The notes under the pieces: generated by a model
Databases searched by the model: none
Told to the model about the DNA's origin: nothing
Seen by the model: only the letters and a program-made list of their open reading frames with translations
Shown: positions 10,074 to 20,119 of the stretch, piece by piece
How positions within the stretch are numbered: position 1 is the stretch's first letter
Layout of the letters: the number at the start of each line of letters is the position of its first letter
Position numbers and translations under genes: made by a program
From: Streptomyces cyaneogriseus subsp. noncyanogenus
GTDB taxonomy: Bacteria > Actinomycetota > Actinomycetes > Streptomycetales > Streptomycetaceae
Direction of reading: 5' to 3'
Assembly (NCBI RefSeq): GCF_000931445.1
Contig: NZ_CP010849.1
Coordinates: forward strand, 2,666,001 to 2,730,000
Length of the DNA stretch: 64,000 nucleotides

Positions 10074-11380
10074 CCCGCCTTCTCCTCCTCGTCCGGCGCG
10101 GAGTCCTCCGGGGCGGCCGGCTCCGCCAGCACCGTCACGATCTTGTTGCGGCGGCCGGCGGCGGCCTCCGCCGTCAGGCGCAGGGCACGGCCGTCGGGGA
10201 GTTCGACGACGGAGGAGGCGCCGGCGATCGGGACCCGGCCGAGCGCCTTGGCGAGCAGGCCGCCGACCGTCTCCACGTCCTCGTCGTCGTAGGACTCCAG
10301 GCCGTACAGCTCGCCGAGGTCGCCGATGTCGAGGCGGGCGGTGACCCGGTAGCGGTCCCCGCCGAGGTCCTCCACGGGCGGCAGCTCCCGGTCGTACTCG
10401 TCGGTGATCTCGCCGACGATCTCCTCCAGGATGTCCTCGATGGTGACGATGCCCGCCGTGCCGCCGTACTCGTCGACGACGACGGCGACGTGGTTGCGCT
10501 CCTTCTGCATCTCGCGCAGCAGATCGCCGGCGTTCTTGGTGTCGGGCACGAAGAACGCCGGGCGCATCGCCGTGGAGACCAGCTCGGACTCGGCGTCGCG
10601 GCTGATGTGCGTCTTGCGGACGAGGTCCTTCAGGTAGACGATCCCGACGATGTCGTCCTCGCTGTCGCCGGTGACCGGGATCCGGGAGAAACCGGAGCGC
10701 AGGGCGAGGGTGAGGGCCTGCCGGATGGTCTTGTAGCGCTCGATGACGACGAGGTCGGTGCGCGGGACCATCACCTCGCGCACCAGGGTGTCGCCCAGTT
10801 CGAACACCGAGTGCACCATGCGGCGCTCCTCGGCCTCGATCAGCGACTCCTTCTCGGCCAGGTCCACCAGCGCGCGCAGCTCCGCCTCGGAGGCGAACGG
10901 GCCGCGGCGGAAGCCCTTGCCGGGGGTGAGCGCGTTGCCGATGAGGATCAGCAGCGACGGGATCGGGCCCATGATCCGCGCCAGCGGCACCAGGACGTAC
11001 GCCGACACGGTCGCCGTGTTCAGCGGGTGCTGGCGGCCGATGGTGCGCGGGGAGACCCCGACGGCGACGTACGACACCAGCACCATGACCGCGATGGCGA
11101 CCACCAGCGCCTCGGCGGTGCCGGCGAACTCCTTCAGGCAGGCGTGGGTGACCAGGGCCGCGGCGGCCATCTCGCAGGCGACGCGGACCAGCAGCGCCAC
11201 GTTGAGGTAGCGGGTCGGGTCCGCGGCGACCTGGGCCAGCTTGACGCTGCCGCGCCGCCCCGACCGTACGGCCTCCTCGGCCCGGAAGCTGGAGACGCGG
11301 GCCAGCCCCGCCTCCGCGCAGGCGGCGAGCCAGGCGACGACGACGAGGGCGACGGCGCCGGAGACGAGCGCGAGGCTCAT
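10070..11380 (-). CDS. CNNM/CorC-type hemolysin-family membrane protein
   Basis: A 436-residue protein with an N-terminal DUF21/CNNM membrane domain of about four hydrophobic segments ([20 protein letters not shown] at the start), then two CBS domains ([14 protein letters not shown] ... and [20 protein letters not shown]), then a CorC/HlyC C-terminal domain. Relatives take part in magnesium or cobalt handling. The name hemolysin is historical. It starts at 11380 inside the ybeY stop (ATGA) and ends overlapping mmcQ, so it lies within a tight operon. Confidence 0.93.
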   Translation of the reverse strand: MSLALVSGAVALVVVAWLAACAEAGLARVSSFRAEEAVRSGRRGSVKLAQVAADPTRYLNVALLVRVACEMAAAALVTHACLKEFAGTAEALVVAIAVMVLVSYVAVGVSPRTIGRQHPLNTATVSAYVLVPLARIMGPIPSLLILIGNALTPGKGFRRGPFASEAELRALVDLAEKESLIEAEERRMVHSVFELGDTLVREVMVPRTDLVVIERYKTIRQALTLALRSGFSRIPVTGDSEDDIVGIVYLKDLVRKTHISRDAESELVSTAMRPAFFVPDTKNAGDLLREMQKERNHVAVVVDEYGGTAGIVTIEDILEEIVGEITDEYDRELPPVEDLGGDRYRVTARLDIGDLGELYGLESYDDEDVETVGGLLAKALGRVPIAGASSVVELPDGRALRLTAEAAAGRRNKIVTVLAEPAAPEDSAPDEEEKAG

Positions 11381-11874
11381 GACACGGTCGGGGCCGGGGA
11401 CGGGCCGGTCAGGCCCTTCTCCGCGCGCCAGCCGTCCACGATGGCGGCCTGGAGGCCGAACATCTCGGCCTTCTCGTCGGGCTCCTCGTGGTCGTAGCCG
11501 AGCAGGTGCAGCACACCGTGGACGGTGAGCAGCTGGAGCTCCTCGTCCATGGTGTGCCGCGTGGGTGCCTCGGCGCCCTGCCGGGCGGCGACCTCGGGGC
11601 ACAGCACGATGTCGCCGAGCAGGCCCTGCGGGGGCTCGTCGTCGTCCTTCGACGGCGGACGCAGTTCGTCCATCGGGAAGGACATGACGTCCGTGGGCCC
11701 CGGCAGGTCCATCCACTGGATGTGGAGCTGCTCCATGGCGTCGGCGTCCACGACGATCACCGAGAGCTCGGAGAGCGGGTGGATGCGCATCCGCGCGAGC
11801 GCGTAGCGGGCGATGTCGAGGATCGCCTGCTCGTCGACCTCGGTTCCGGATTCGTTGTTGACGTCGATCGACAT
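11377..11874 (-). CDS. ybeY: endoribonuclease YbeY (rRNA maturation factor)
   Basis: A 165-residue metal-dependent RNase needed for 16S rRNA 3'-end maturation and ribosome quality control. The diagnostic metal motif [11 protein letters not shown] (H-x3-H-x5-H) is present near residues 125-135. It lies 12 bases after phoH and overlaps the corC-like gene by four bases. The phoH-ybeY-corC order is highly conserved in actinobacteria. Confidence 0.97.
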   Translation of the reverse strand: MSIDVNNESGTEVDEQAILDIARYALARMRIHPLSELSVIVVDADAMEQLHIQWMDLPGPTDVMSFPMDELRPPSKDDDEPPQGLLGDIVLCPEVAARQGAEAPTRHTMDEELQLLTVHGVLHLLGYDHEEPDEKAEMFGLQAAIVDGWRAEKGLTGPSPAPTVS

Positions 11875-11886
11875 GGTCGTGCTGGT

Positions 11887-12963
<1,077 letters not shown>

Positions 12964-13171
12964 GGGCCGGCGCTTAAGGCCTGCGGTTCCTCCTCGTCAC
13001 GGCCGCACGGCTGAGGGCGGCCTCGCGATTCCCAGGGTACGACGGGCGAGTGACAACGCCGAAGGGCTTTTCACCGGGCGGCCCGGCCGCCCGCCCCGGC
13101 CACCCGTGGAGTCACCGGGGCGGCCGGTCCGCCGGGGCCGCGGCAGGCGCCGGGCGCGGGCCGGTGCGGGG

Positions 13172-14407
13172 TCAGGCCGGGCGGCGGAAGCCGATGGTGG
13201 GGACCGCGCGGCGCAGGGGCCACGGGCGGTCCAGCTCGCCGGGGACCAGGTCCGCCAGGAACGCGTAGCGGCGCAGCGCCGCCGGGTCCTGGCCCTCGAC
13301 GGACCGCACCTCGTGCCACCAGGCGGCGATCTCGGTCCAGCCGGGCGCCGACAGCGAGCCGCCGAACTCCTGCACGGAGAGGGCGGCGGTCAGCCCGGCG
13401 AAGGCGAGCCGGTCGGCGAGCGGCCAGCCGGCCAGGGTGCCGGTGACGAACCCGGCGACGAAGACGTCCCCGGCGCCGGTGGGGTCCAGCGCCTCGACGG
13501 CGATGGCGGGGACCTCGGCGCTCTCGCCGGTGCGCCGGTCCACGGCGTACGCGCCCTCCGCGCCGAGGGTGACCACCGCGAGCGGCACGTGCTCGGTCAG
13601 GGCGTGCGCGGCGGCCCGGGGGCAGCGGGCGCCGGTGTAGCGCATGGCCTCCTCGGCGTTGGGCAGGAACGCCTCGCAGTGGGCGAGGTCGGTCAGGCCC
13701 GCCAGGTCCCAGGCGCCGGTCTCGTCCCAGCCGACGTCGGCGAAGACGCGGGTGCCCCGGGCCGCGGCCTGCGCGATCCAGGGGGCCGGTCTGCCGGGGG
13801 TCAGCGAGGCGACGGCGGCACGCGCGGCCGGGGGGCAGTCGGGCGCGGGCTCCTCCGGCGGCGGCTCGTGGCCGTGGGAGACCATCGTGCGCTCACCCTC
13901 GTAGGCCATGGAGACCGTGACCGGCGAGTGCCAGCCGGGCACCGTGCGCGACGGGGAGAGGTCGATGCCCTCGCCCTGCTCCAGCGCGTCCCAGCAGTAG
14001 TCGCCGTAGTGGTCGTCGCCGAAGGCCGCGGCGAGCGAGGTGCGCAGGCCGAGGCGGGCCAGCGCGGTCGCCATGTTCGCCACGCCGCCCGGGCTGGACC
14101 CCATGCCCCGGGCCCAGGACTCGGTCCCGCGCACCGGGGCGGAGTCGAGCCCGGTGAAGATGATGTCGAGGAAGACGGTGCCGGTCAGGTACACGTCCCA
14201 GGCGGGATCGGCCGGGGTGCGCAGGGCACCCAGGGGGTCGACCTGGGCGTGGCCGTGCGTTCCCGCCCCGGCGGGCAGGACGGAGGCGCTGGACACGGTG
14301 GGTGCGGCGGTCACAGAGGTCATGTCGGACATGGCGGCTGTCACGGATGCCGCGGCTGTCGCGGTCGCGGAAACATCGGACGCAGTGGACACGGCGGACG
14401 CTGTCAC
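13172..14407 (-). CDS. PfkB-family carbohydrate kinase
   Basis: A 411-residue ribokinase-type sugar kinase. The glycine-rich first motif appears as GMGSSPGGVANMATAL, and the catalytic motif as DPTGAGDVFVAGF (the Asp being the base). The first 45 or so residues are a low-complexity Ala/Ser/Thr/Val tail not expected in the family, but GTG at 14407 has GGGAG 7 bases upstream, whereas the internal ATGs have no ribosome site. Neighbouring glucarate-dehydratase-like and MFS genes suggest a sugar or sugar-acid substrate. It could phosphorylate a keto-sugar-acid, but this is inference. Confidence 0.85.
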   Translation of the reverse strand: MTASAVSTASDVSATATAAASVTAAMSDMTSVTAAPTVSSASVLPAGAGTHGHAQVDPLGALRTPADPAWDVYLTGTVFLDIIFTGLDSAPVRGTESWARGMGSSPGGVANMATALARLGLRTSLAAAFGDDHYGDYCWDALEQGEGIDLSPSRTVPGWHSPVTVSMAYEGERTMVSHGHEPPPEEPAPDCPPAARAAVASLTPGRPAPWIAQAAARGTRVFADVGWDETGAWDLAGLTDLAHCEAFLPNAEEAMRYTGARCPRAAAHALTEHVPLAVVTLGAEGAYAVDRRTGESAEVPAIAVEALDPTGAGDVFVAGFVTGTLAGWPLADRLAFAGLTAALSVQEFGGSLSAPGWTEIAAWWHEVRSVEGQDPAALRRYAFLADLVPGELDRPWPLRRAVPTIGFRRPA

Positions 14408-14545
14408 GGTGCGCTCCCTGACGAGGTGCGGGTCAAGCCAGTGTGCACCACCGCACCGACAGCGCGGTGGAGTCGCCCTCGCGCCCCGGTCGCGTCACCG
14501 GGCGCCCCTCGCCGCTCCCGCCCGCGCGCCTCGCCGTACGCGCCC

Positions 14546-14581
14546 GTCCCGGCCCCGCCCGCCCCGCGGCGGGGCCGGGAC
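14546..14581 (-). terminator. terminator of the glucarate-dehydratase-like gene
   Basis: A 14-bp perfect stem (14546-14559 with 14568-14581) with an 8-base loop directly after the stop at 14583. Confidence 0.75.
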
Positions 14582-14582
14582 G

Positions 14583-15875
14583 TCACCAGCGGGGGACGGA
14601 CGGGGTGACCCACGCGGGGTCGGCGGCGCGCATCGCGGCCGCGTCGTCGCGGTCCCGCAGCGCGCCGTCGTCGTCGTCGAGCCAGCGCCGGTGCAGGAAC
14701 GCCAGCCGGTCGCGGTCCAGCTCGACGCCGAGTCCGGGGGCGTCGGAGACGGCGACGCGCCCGCCCTCGAACACCAGCCGCTCGGTGAGGACGTCCTCCG
14801 ACTGCCAGGGGTAGTGGGAGTCGCAGGCGTGGTGGAGGTCCGGGACGGTGGCCGCGACCTGGGTCATCGCGGCGAGGCTGATGCCGAGGTGGGTGTTGGA
14901 GTGCATCGACACCCCGACGCCGAAGGCGCGGCAGACCGCGGCGAGCTGCTGGGTGTTGCGCAGCCCGCCCCAGTAGTGGTGGTCGGACAACACGACCTGG
15001 ACGGCGCCCCGGGTGAACGCCTCCGGGATCTCGGCGAAGGTCGTCACGCACATGTTGGTGGCGAGCGGCACGCCGGTGCGGGCGGCCGTCTCGGCCATGG
15101 CGGGGGTGCCCAGTACGGGGTCCTCCAGGTACTCCAGGACGTCGCCGAGTTCCTCCGCGACCTTCAGGGAGGTCTCCACCGACCAGGCGCCGTTGGGGTC
15201 CAGTCGCAGGGGGTGCCCGGGGAAGGCGCCGGCGAGGGCGCGGACGGCGGCGATCTCCTCCTCGGGCGGGAAGACGCCGCCCTTGAGCTTGAAGGAGGTG
15301 AAGCCGTACCGCTCGGCGAAGATCCGGGCCTGCGCCACCACACCGGCCGGGTCCAGGGCGGCGCCCCAGTCGTCCCGCTCGGACGGCACGCCCGCCGGGT
15401 GGTCGGCCCACTTGTAGAACAGGTAGGCGCTGTACTCGACCGCGTCGCGCACCTTGCCGCCGAGCAGGGCGTGCACGGGCAGTCCGAGGGCCTTGCCGAG
15501 GGCGTCGAGGCAGGCGACCTCGAAGGCGGAGACGACGGACAGGCGCAGCTTGTCGGCGGTCTGGACGCCGCGCAGCCCGCCGACGTCGGCCTGGCCCACG
15601 ACCCGGGAGGCGTCGACGGCCACCTCGTCGGCGTCCAGGAAGAGGCCGTTCAGATCACTGACCTGACGTCCCGTCACCTTCTCCGCGAGGGGGCGGGCCA
15701 GCTCCAGGTACTTGGTGTCGCCGTAGGTCTCGCCGACTCCGGTGATCCCGTCGGCGGTCACCACCTCGACGATCAGCCGGGGCGTGTAGGGCTGGTGGAC
15801 GCCCTGGGTGTTCAGCAGGGGCGGATCGGCGACGAGGACCGGCGTCAGGCGGACACGGGCGATGGTGAGGTTCAC
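14583..15875 (-). CDS. glucarate dehydratase-like enolase-superfamily enzyme
   Basis: A 430-residue member of the mandelate-racemase/enolase superfamily. Visible active-site elements are the SFKLKGG (KxK) base, metal ligands in LRLDPNGAW and YLEDPV, the NMCVTTFAEI segment, and the SDHH ... MHSNTHLGIS Asp/His pair. These fit D-glucarate or galactarate dehydration to a keto-deoxy acid. The start is GTG at 15875 with GGGAG 7 bases upstream. It lies head-to-head with an MFS transporter and next to a PfkB kinase, consistent with a small sugar-acid use cluster. Exact substrate stereochemistry is not readable from the sequence. Confidence 0.88.
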   Translation of the reverse strand: MNLTIARVRLTPVLVADPPLLNTQGVHQPYTPRLIVEVVTADGITGVGETYGDTKYLELARPLAEKVTGRQVSDLNGLFLDADEVAVDASRVVGQADVGGLRGVQTADKLRLSVVSAFEVACLDALGKALGLPVHALLGGKVRDAVEYSAYLFYKWADHPAGVPSERDDWGAALDPAGVVAQARIFAERYGFTSFKLKGGVFPPEEEIAAVRALAGAFPGHPLRLDPNGAWSVETSLKVAEELGDVLEYLEDPVLGTPAMAETAARTGVPLATNMCVTTFAEIPEAFTRGAVQVVLSDHHYWGGLRNTQQLAAVCRAFGVGVSMHSNTHLGISLAAMTQVAATVPDLHHACDSHYPWQSEDVLTERLVFEGGRVAVSDAPGLGVELDRDRLAFLHRRWLDDDDGALRDRDDAAAMRAADPAWVTPSVPRW

Positions 15876-16339
15876 AGGGCGGCTCCCGCGCGGTGGGTCC
15901 GGTGGCTGAATGGCGTCCACATACGCAAATGGAGGCTAGGGAGGCGGACGGGGGCCGTCAATGGGCCCGCCGGCCCTTCCCGCCCGGCGTCACCGGCTCC
16001 CCGTACGGCACCGGCATCGGCGCCCCGCTCAAGCGCCCCGCCCGTGCGACGAGCGGACGGTGGCGGTGGTGCGGGAGATCCGGAACAGGGCCGGGGCGCC
16101 CATGGGGAACGGCTCGTTCCACGGGCGGCGGCGGGCCCGCCCCCGCCCCCGCGGCACGAGTGAGGCGCCCTCCTACCCGGCCCTCCACACCCCCAAACAC
16201 AACCGTGTCCCAGATCACACCCCCCGCGCTCCCGCGCCCTGTCGCCGCTTGATACAAATTGGCCGCGCGTTCCTGTCCGTCGACGGTCGGCGCCCCTTCC
16301 CCCCTCGAACCGCTTCTTTCGCATGCCCTGGGAACGCCC
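15876..16339. other. divergent intergenic region, no gene seen
   Basis: About 460 bases separate the dehydratase and the MFS gene, which are divergent. No credible coding frame is present. An AT-rich patch, TTGATACAAATT (16249-16260), stands out from the GC-rich surroundings and may belong to the MFS promoter. I see no clear operator. Confidence 0.5.
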
Positions 16340-17680
16340 GTGTTCGCCCCCCGCACCACCCCCTGGCCCCTCGTCGCCCTCTTCACGGCCGGGTACCTCG
16401 CCCCGTATCTGCTGCCGACCACCGTCGGCCGGCTCGACTCCGCGCTCGGGCTCACCGCCACCCAGGCGGGCGCCGTCGGCAGCGCGCTCCTGCTGAGTTC
16501 GGCCACGGCCGGTTTCCTGCTCGCCTCCCGGGTCGAACGCGTCGGAGCGCGGACCCTGGCCCGGGCCGGACTCCTCCTCGCCGTCCTCGGCTACGGCGGC
16601 GCCGCCCTCACCACCGCGGTCCCGGCCGTCGTCGCCGGCGCGGTCGTCGGCGGCTTCGGATCGGGTACGGCCACGACGGTCGCCGCCACCCGGATCGCCG
16701 CCCAGCGCGACCCCCACCGGGCCTCCACGCTGGGGCTGCTGAGCGTCTCCGGTCTCGCGGGCGCCGTCTATCTGACCGTCCCCCACCTCGGCCCCGGCCA
16801 CGGGCTGCCGCTGGCCGCGCTCGCGCTGACCGCGCTCGCCGTGTGGCCCGCCACGGGCCGGCTGCCGTCCGGCACCGGCGCCGCGCGGTCCCGCGCCGCC
16901 GGGACCCCGCTGCCGCACCGCCGCTGCGGACTGCTCCTCGTCGCCGTGATGCCGCTGTGGTCGCTCGCGCAGAACTCCCTGTGGGGCGTCAGCGGCCGGA
17001 TCGGCCTGTCCCAGGCGCACCTGAGCGAGGCCACCATCGGCGTGGTGTTCGCCGTGGCGCTGGGCGCGGGCCTGCTCGGCGTGCTCGCGGCGGGGGCGCT
17101 CGGGGCGCGGCTGGGGCGGGCGCTGCCCATCGGGGCGGGCACGGTCCTGATCGCGGGCTGCATCGCGCTGAGCGCCTCCGCGGACGGCCTGGGCACCTTC
17201 GCGGCCGGGGAGATCGCGTGGAACACGCTCTACCCGATCGTGCTGTCGTACCTGTTCGGCCTCGCCGCCTCGCTCGACCCGCGCGGCCGGTGGGCGGTGC
17301 TGGTCGGATCGGCGTCCTCGCTGGGGACGGCGGCGGGGCCGCTGACCGGCAGCGTGCTCTCCGCGCAGGCCGGGTTCCCGGTGATGGGCGCGGTCCTGGG
17401 CGCCGGTCTGCTGGTGGTCGCCGTGCCGATGACCGCGGTCGCCCTGCACACCGGCGGGCGCCCGCTGCTGCCCGGCGCCGTCCGCCGCCGCGGCGGGACC
17501 CCGGCGGCGGTGGTCGCCGCCTCCCCCGGCACGCCCGCCGGCGCGGTCCCCGAGGTCGGCGCCCCGGAGCAGCCGGTGGTGGAGATCACCGTCGACGCCC
17601 CGGCCGTGCCCGCCCAGCGCGCCTACGACACGGCCGGACCCCGGCAGGCGGCGGCCACACCGGGGTCCGGGACCGGCTGA
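16340..17680 (+). CDS. MFS transporter, possibly sugar or sugar-acid linked
   Basis: A 446-residue membrane protein with about twelve hydrophobic segments and a hydrophilic C-terminal tail of about 70 residues rich in Ala and Pro. The first segment is WPLVALFTAGYLAPYLL. The loop after the second helix (SRVERVGARTLARAGLLLAV) fits the MFS fold, although the usual GxxxDRxGRR motif is weak. Start taken as GTG at 16340; a TTG at 16259 would add an unlikely tail. Position opposite the glucarate-dehydratase-like gene suggests import of its substrate, which is inference. Confidence 0.85.
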   Translation: MFAPRTTPWPLVALFTAGYLAPYLLPTTVGRLDSALGLTATQAGAVGSALLLSSATAGFLLASRVERVGARTLARAGLLLAVLGYGGAALTTAVPAVVAGAVVGGFGSGTATTVAATRIAAQRDPHRASTLGLLSVSGLAGAVYLTVPHLGPGHGLPLAALALTALAVWPATGRLPSGTGAARSRAAGTPLPHRRCGLLLVAVMPLWSLAQNSLWGVSGRIGLSQAHLSEATIGVVFAVALGAGLLGVLAAGALGARLGRALPIGAGTVLIAGCIALSASADGLGTFAAGEIAWNTLYPIVLSYLFGLAASLDPRGRWAVLVGSASSLGTAAGPLTGSVLSAQAGFPVMGAVLGAGLLVVAVPMTAVALHTGGRPLLPGAVRRRGGTPAAVVAASPGTPAGAVPEVGAPEQPVVEITVDAPAVPAQRAYDTAGPRQAAATPGSGTG

Positions 17681-17681
17681 G

Positions 17682-17698
17682 AGTCCCCTGGGGGGACT
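17682..17698. terminator. bidirectional terminator between MFS and deaminase genes
   Basis: AGTCCCC and GGGGACT form a 7-bp stem over a 3-base loop just after the MFS stop, between convergent genes. Confidence 0.65.
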
Positions 17699-17713
17699 GA
17701 GCGCCCGGGGAAG

Positions 17714-18709
17714 CTAAGCGCCGAACTCGTACGCCTCCACCTCGGCGAGGTACCGGGCCCGCAGTTCCTCGTCGTCCTCCAGGAAGGAGGCGAGGAAGGA
17801 GTTGCGGGCCAGCTCGCGCAGCCGCTTCTCGTCCAGGAACAGCGTCTCGCGCAGGGCGTCGAAGTTGTCGCCCGCGTAGCCGCCGAAGTAGGCCGGGTCG
17901 TCGGAGTTGACCGTGCACAGCAGCCCGGCGTCCAGCATGGCGGGCAGCGGGTGGTCGGCGAGGGTGTCGACGGTGCGCAGCCGGACGTTCGACAGCGGAC
18001 ACAGCGTCAGCGGGACCCGGTCGCGCACCAGCCGCTCGACCAGGGCCGGGTCCTCCATGCAGCGCAGGCCGTGGTCGACCCGCTCTATGCCGAGGACGTC
18101 CAGGGCCTCGGTGATGTACTCCGGCGGGCCCTCCTCGCCGGCGTGCGCGACCCGGCGCAGGCCGAGCGCGGCGGCGGTCTCGTAGACCTCGCGGAACTTC
18201 ACCGGCGGGTGCCCCACCTCGGCGGAGTCCAGGCCCACACCGGTGATCCGGTCCAGATACGGCTTGGCGGCCTCCAGGGTCTCCAGGGCCGACTCGGCGG
18301 ACTCGTCGCGCAGGAAGCACATGATCAGCCGGGTGGAGACGCCGTGCCTCTCCTCGCTGCGGCCCAGCGCCCGCCACAGCCCCTCGACGACGGTGCCCAT
18401 GGCGACCCCGCGGGAGAGGTGGGCCTGCGGGTCGAAGAAGATCTCCGCGTGCCGCACGCCCTGCGCGGCGGCGCGGGCGAGATAGGCGTCGGCGAGCTCC
18501 TCGAAGTCGCGCTCGGTGCGCAGGACGGCCATCAGCTCGTAGTACAGGTTCAGGAAGGACTGGAGGTCCTCGAACCGGTACGCCTCGCGCAGCTCGCCGG
18601 TGTCGGCGTACGGCAGCGGCACGCCGTTGCGCGCGGCCAGCTCGAAGGCCAGCTCGGGCTCCAGCGTGCCTTCGATGTGCAGGTGCAGTTCAGCTTTGGG
18701 CAGGGGCAT
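17714..18709 (-). CDS. adenosine/adenine deaminase family hydrolase
   Basis: A 331-residue purine deaminase with the HLHIEGT metal motif near the N-terminus, HAGEEGPPEYI with the catalytic Glu, a histidine in RVDHGL, and the NSDDPAYFGGY metal Asp pair. GLDSAEVGHPPVKF and the DPAYFGGYAGDNF ending look more like the bacterial/fungal adenine deaminase subgroup than true adenosine deaminases, so the base adenine may be the real substrate. Start ATG at 18709. It is the third gene after the HIT and RNase Z genes (20-base gap), probably one operon. Confidence 0.9.
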   Translation of the reverse strand: MPLPKAELHLHIEGTLEPELAFELAARNGVPLPYADTGELREAYRFEDLQSFLNLYYELMAVLRTERDFEELADAYLARAAAQGVRHAEIFFDPQAHLSRGVAMGTVVEGLWRALGRSEERHGVSTRLIMCFLRDESAESALETLEAAKPYLDRITGVGLDSAEVGHPPVKFREVYETAAALGLRRVAHAGEEGPPEYITEALDVLGIERVDHGLRCMEDPALVERLVRDRVPLTLCPLSNVRLRTVDTLADHPLPAMLDAGLLCTVNSDDPAYFGGYAGDNFDALRETLFLDEKRLRELARNSFLASFLEDDEELRARYLAEVEAYEFGA

Positions 18710-18729
18710 CAGAGAATGGTACGGCCGTC

Positions 18730-19635
18730 TCACCGACGTTTCGGAACCGGCACCCGCAGCAGATCGCGCGCCACCGTCAGCTCGCCCTCGTACCCGGCCG
18801 CCCGTGCCTGCCGCTCGAACTCCTCCGGCTCCGTGTAGCGCTGGCTGAAGTGGGTCAGGACCAGATGCCGCACCCCGGCGTCCCGGGCGGCCCGCGCCGC
18901 CTGCCCGGCGGTCAGGTGCCCGTGCTCGACCGCGAGCGGCTCGTCCTCGTCGAGGAAGGTCGACTCGATGACGAGCAGGTCGCAGCCCTCGGCCAGCGCG
19001 TGCACGCCGTCGCACAGCCGGGTGTCCATGACGAAGGCGAACCGCTGGCCGCGCCGCACCTCGCTGACGTCCTCCAGCGCCACCCCGCCGAGCGACCCCT
19101 CGCGCTGGAGGCGGCCCACGTCCGGGCCCTTGATGCCGTGCGCGGCCAGCCGCTCGGGCAGCATGCGGCGCCCGTCGGGCTCGACCAGCCGGTAGCCGTA
19201 GGACTCGACGGGGTGGGACAGCTTGCGCGCCTCCAGGGTGTAGGCGGGCGTGGCCGCCAGGACCCCGTCGGCGGCGACCGGCGCCTCGGTGATGCCGACC
19301 GTCTCGCGGTAGGCGGTGGCGTACCGCAGACGGTCGAAGAACCGCCGGCCCGAGCGCGGGAAGTGGGCGGTGATCTCGTGCGGCACCTGGTCGAGGTTGA
19401 CGCGCTGGATCACCCCGGCCAGGCCGAGGCTGTGGTCACCGTGGAAGTGGGTGACGCAGATCCGGTTCAGGTCATGGGCGGCGACCCCGGCACGCAGCAT
19501 CTGGCGCTGCGTGCCCTCGCCGGGGTCGAACAGGATGCCCTCGCCGTCCCAGCGCAGCAGGTAGCCGTTGTGGTTGCGGTGCCGGGTCGGGACCTGGCTG
19601 GCCGTGCCGAGGACGACCAGTTCGCGTACGGACAA
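18730..19635 (-). CDS. rnz: ribonuclease Z
   Basis: tRNase Z removes 3' trailers from tRNA precursors. The 301-residue metallo-beta-lactamase-fold protein shows [14 protein letters not shown] (zinc motif) near residues 60-73, a long exosite-type insert, and the C-terminal THFSQRY. The start is TTG at 19635, since no ATG or GTG lies close to the conserved [15 protein letters not shown] opening. It lies 6 bases after the HIT gene and 20 before the deaminase gene. tRNA genes occur elsewhere in the window but not in this operon. Confidence 0.95.
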   Translation of the reverse strand: MSVRELVVLGTASQVPTRHRNHNGYLLRWDGEGILFDPGEGTQRQMLRAGVAAHDLNRICVTHFHGDHSLGLAGVIQRVNLDQVPHEITAHFPRSGRRFFDRLRYATAYRETVGITEAPVAADGVLAATPAYTLEARKLSHPVESYGYRLVEPDGRRMLPERLAAHGIKGPDVGRLQREGSLGGVALEDVSEVRRGQRFAFVMDTRLCDGVHALAEGCDLLVIESTFLDEDEPLAVEHGHLTAGQAARAARDAGVRHLVLTHFSQRYTEPEEFERQARAAGYEGELTVARDLLRVPVPKRR

Positions 19636-19641
19636 GGCGCC

Positions 19642-19995
19642 TTACCCCGGAGGCCACTGGAGCCCGCGCCCGCCGAGGACGTGGGCGTGGGTGTGGAAGA
19701 CGGTCTGCCCGGCGCCGCTGCCCGTGTTGAACACGATGCGGTAGCTGTCCAGCTTCTCGTCCTCGGCGACGGCCCGGGTCTCGCGCAGCACGTCGGCGGC
19801 GAGCGCCGGGTCCGCGGCGGCGAGCGCGGCGGCGTCCGCGTGGTGCGCCTTCGGGATCACCAGGACGTGCGTGGGCGCCTGGGGGTTTATGTCGCGGAAC
19901 GCGAGCGTCGTCTCCGTCTCGCGGACGACCGTCGCCGGGATCTGCCCTGCGACGATCTTGCAGAACAGGCAGTCGTCCTGTGGCTCCCCTGCCAT
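19642..19995 (-). CDS. HIT-family nucleotide-binding protein
   Basis: A 117-residue histidine-triad protein, probably a purine nucleoside phosphoramidase like Hint. The triad is HTHAHVLGG near the C-terminus, and the N-terminus has the zinc-type DCLFCKIVAG. Start ATG at 19995 with GAGGAGG about 8 bases upstream. First gene of a compact HIT-rnz-deaminase run, which together touches purine and RNA metabolism. Confidence 0.95.
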   Translation of the reverse strand: MAGEPQDDCLFCKIVAGQIPATVVRETETTLAFRDINPQAPTHVLVIPKAHHADAAALAAADPALAADVLRETRAVAEDEKLDSYRIVFNTGSGAGQTVFHTHAHVLGGRGLQWPPG

Positions 19996-20061
19996 GCGTG
20001 TGCCTCCTCACGCCCGGGTGATCACGTACCGGTGCATCGTAGCGACTGGGTCCGTCGCCGA

Positions 20062-20095
20062 ACTCCCGCCGTCCGCTCGCGGGACGGGCGGGAGT
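20062..20095 (-). terminator. terminator of the tricorn protease gene
   Basis: ACTCCCGCC and GGCGGGAGT arms, extended by a GTCC/GGAC pair, form a long GC-rich hairpin between the tricorn stop (20120) and the HIT gene. Confidence 0.7.
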
Positions 20096-20119
20096 CCGAC
20101 GACAGGCCCCGCAGGGGTG

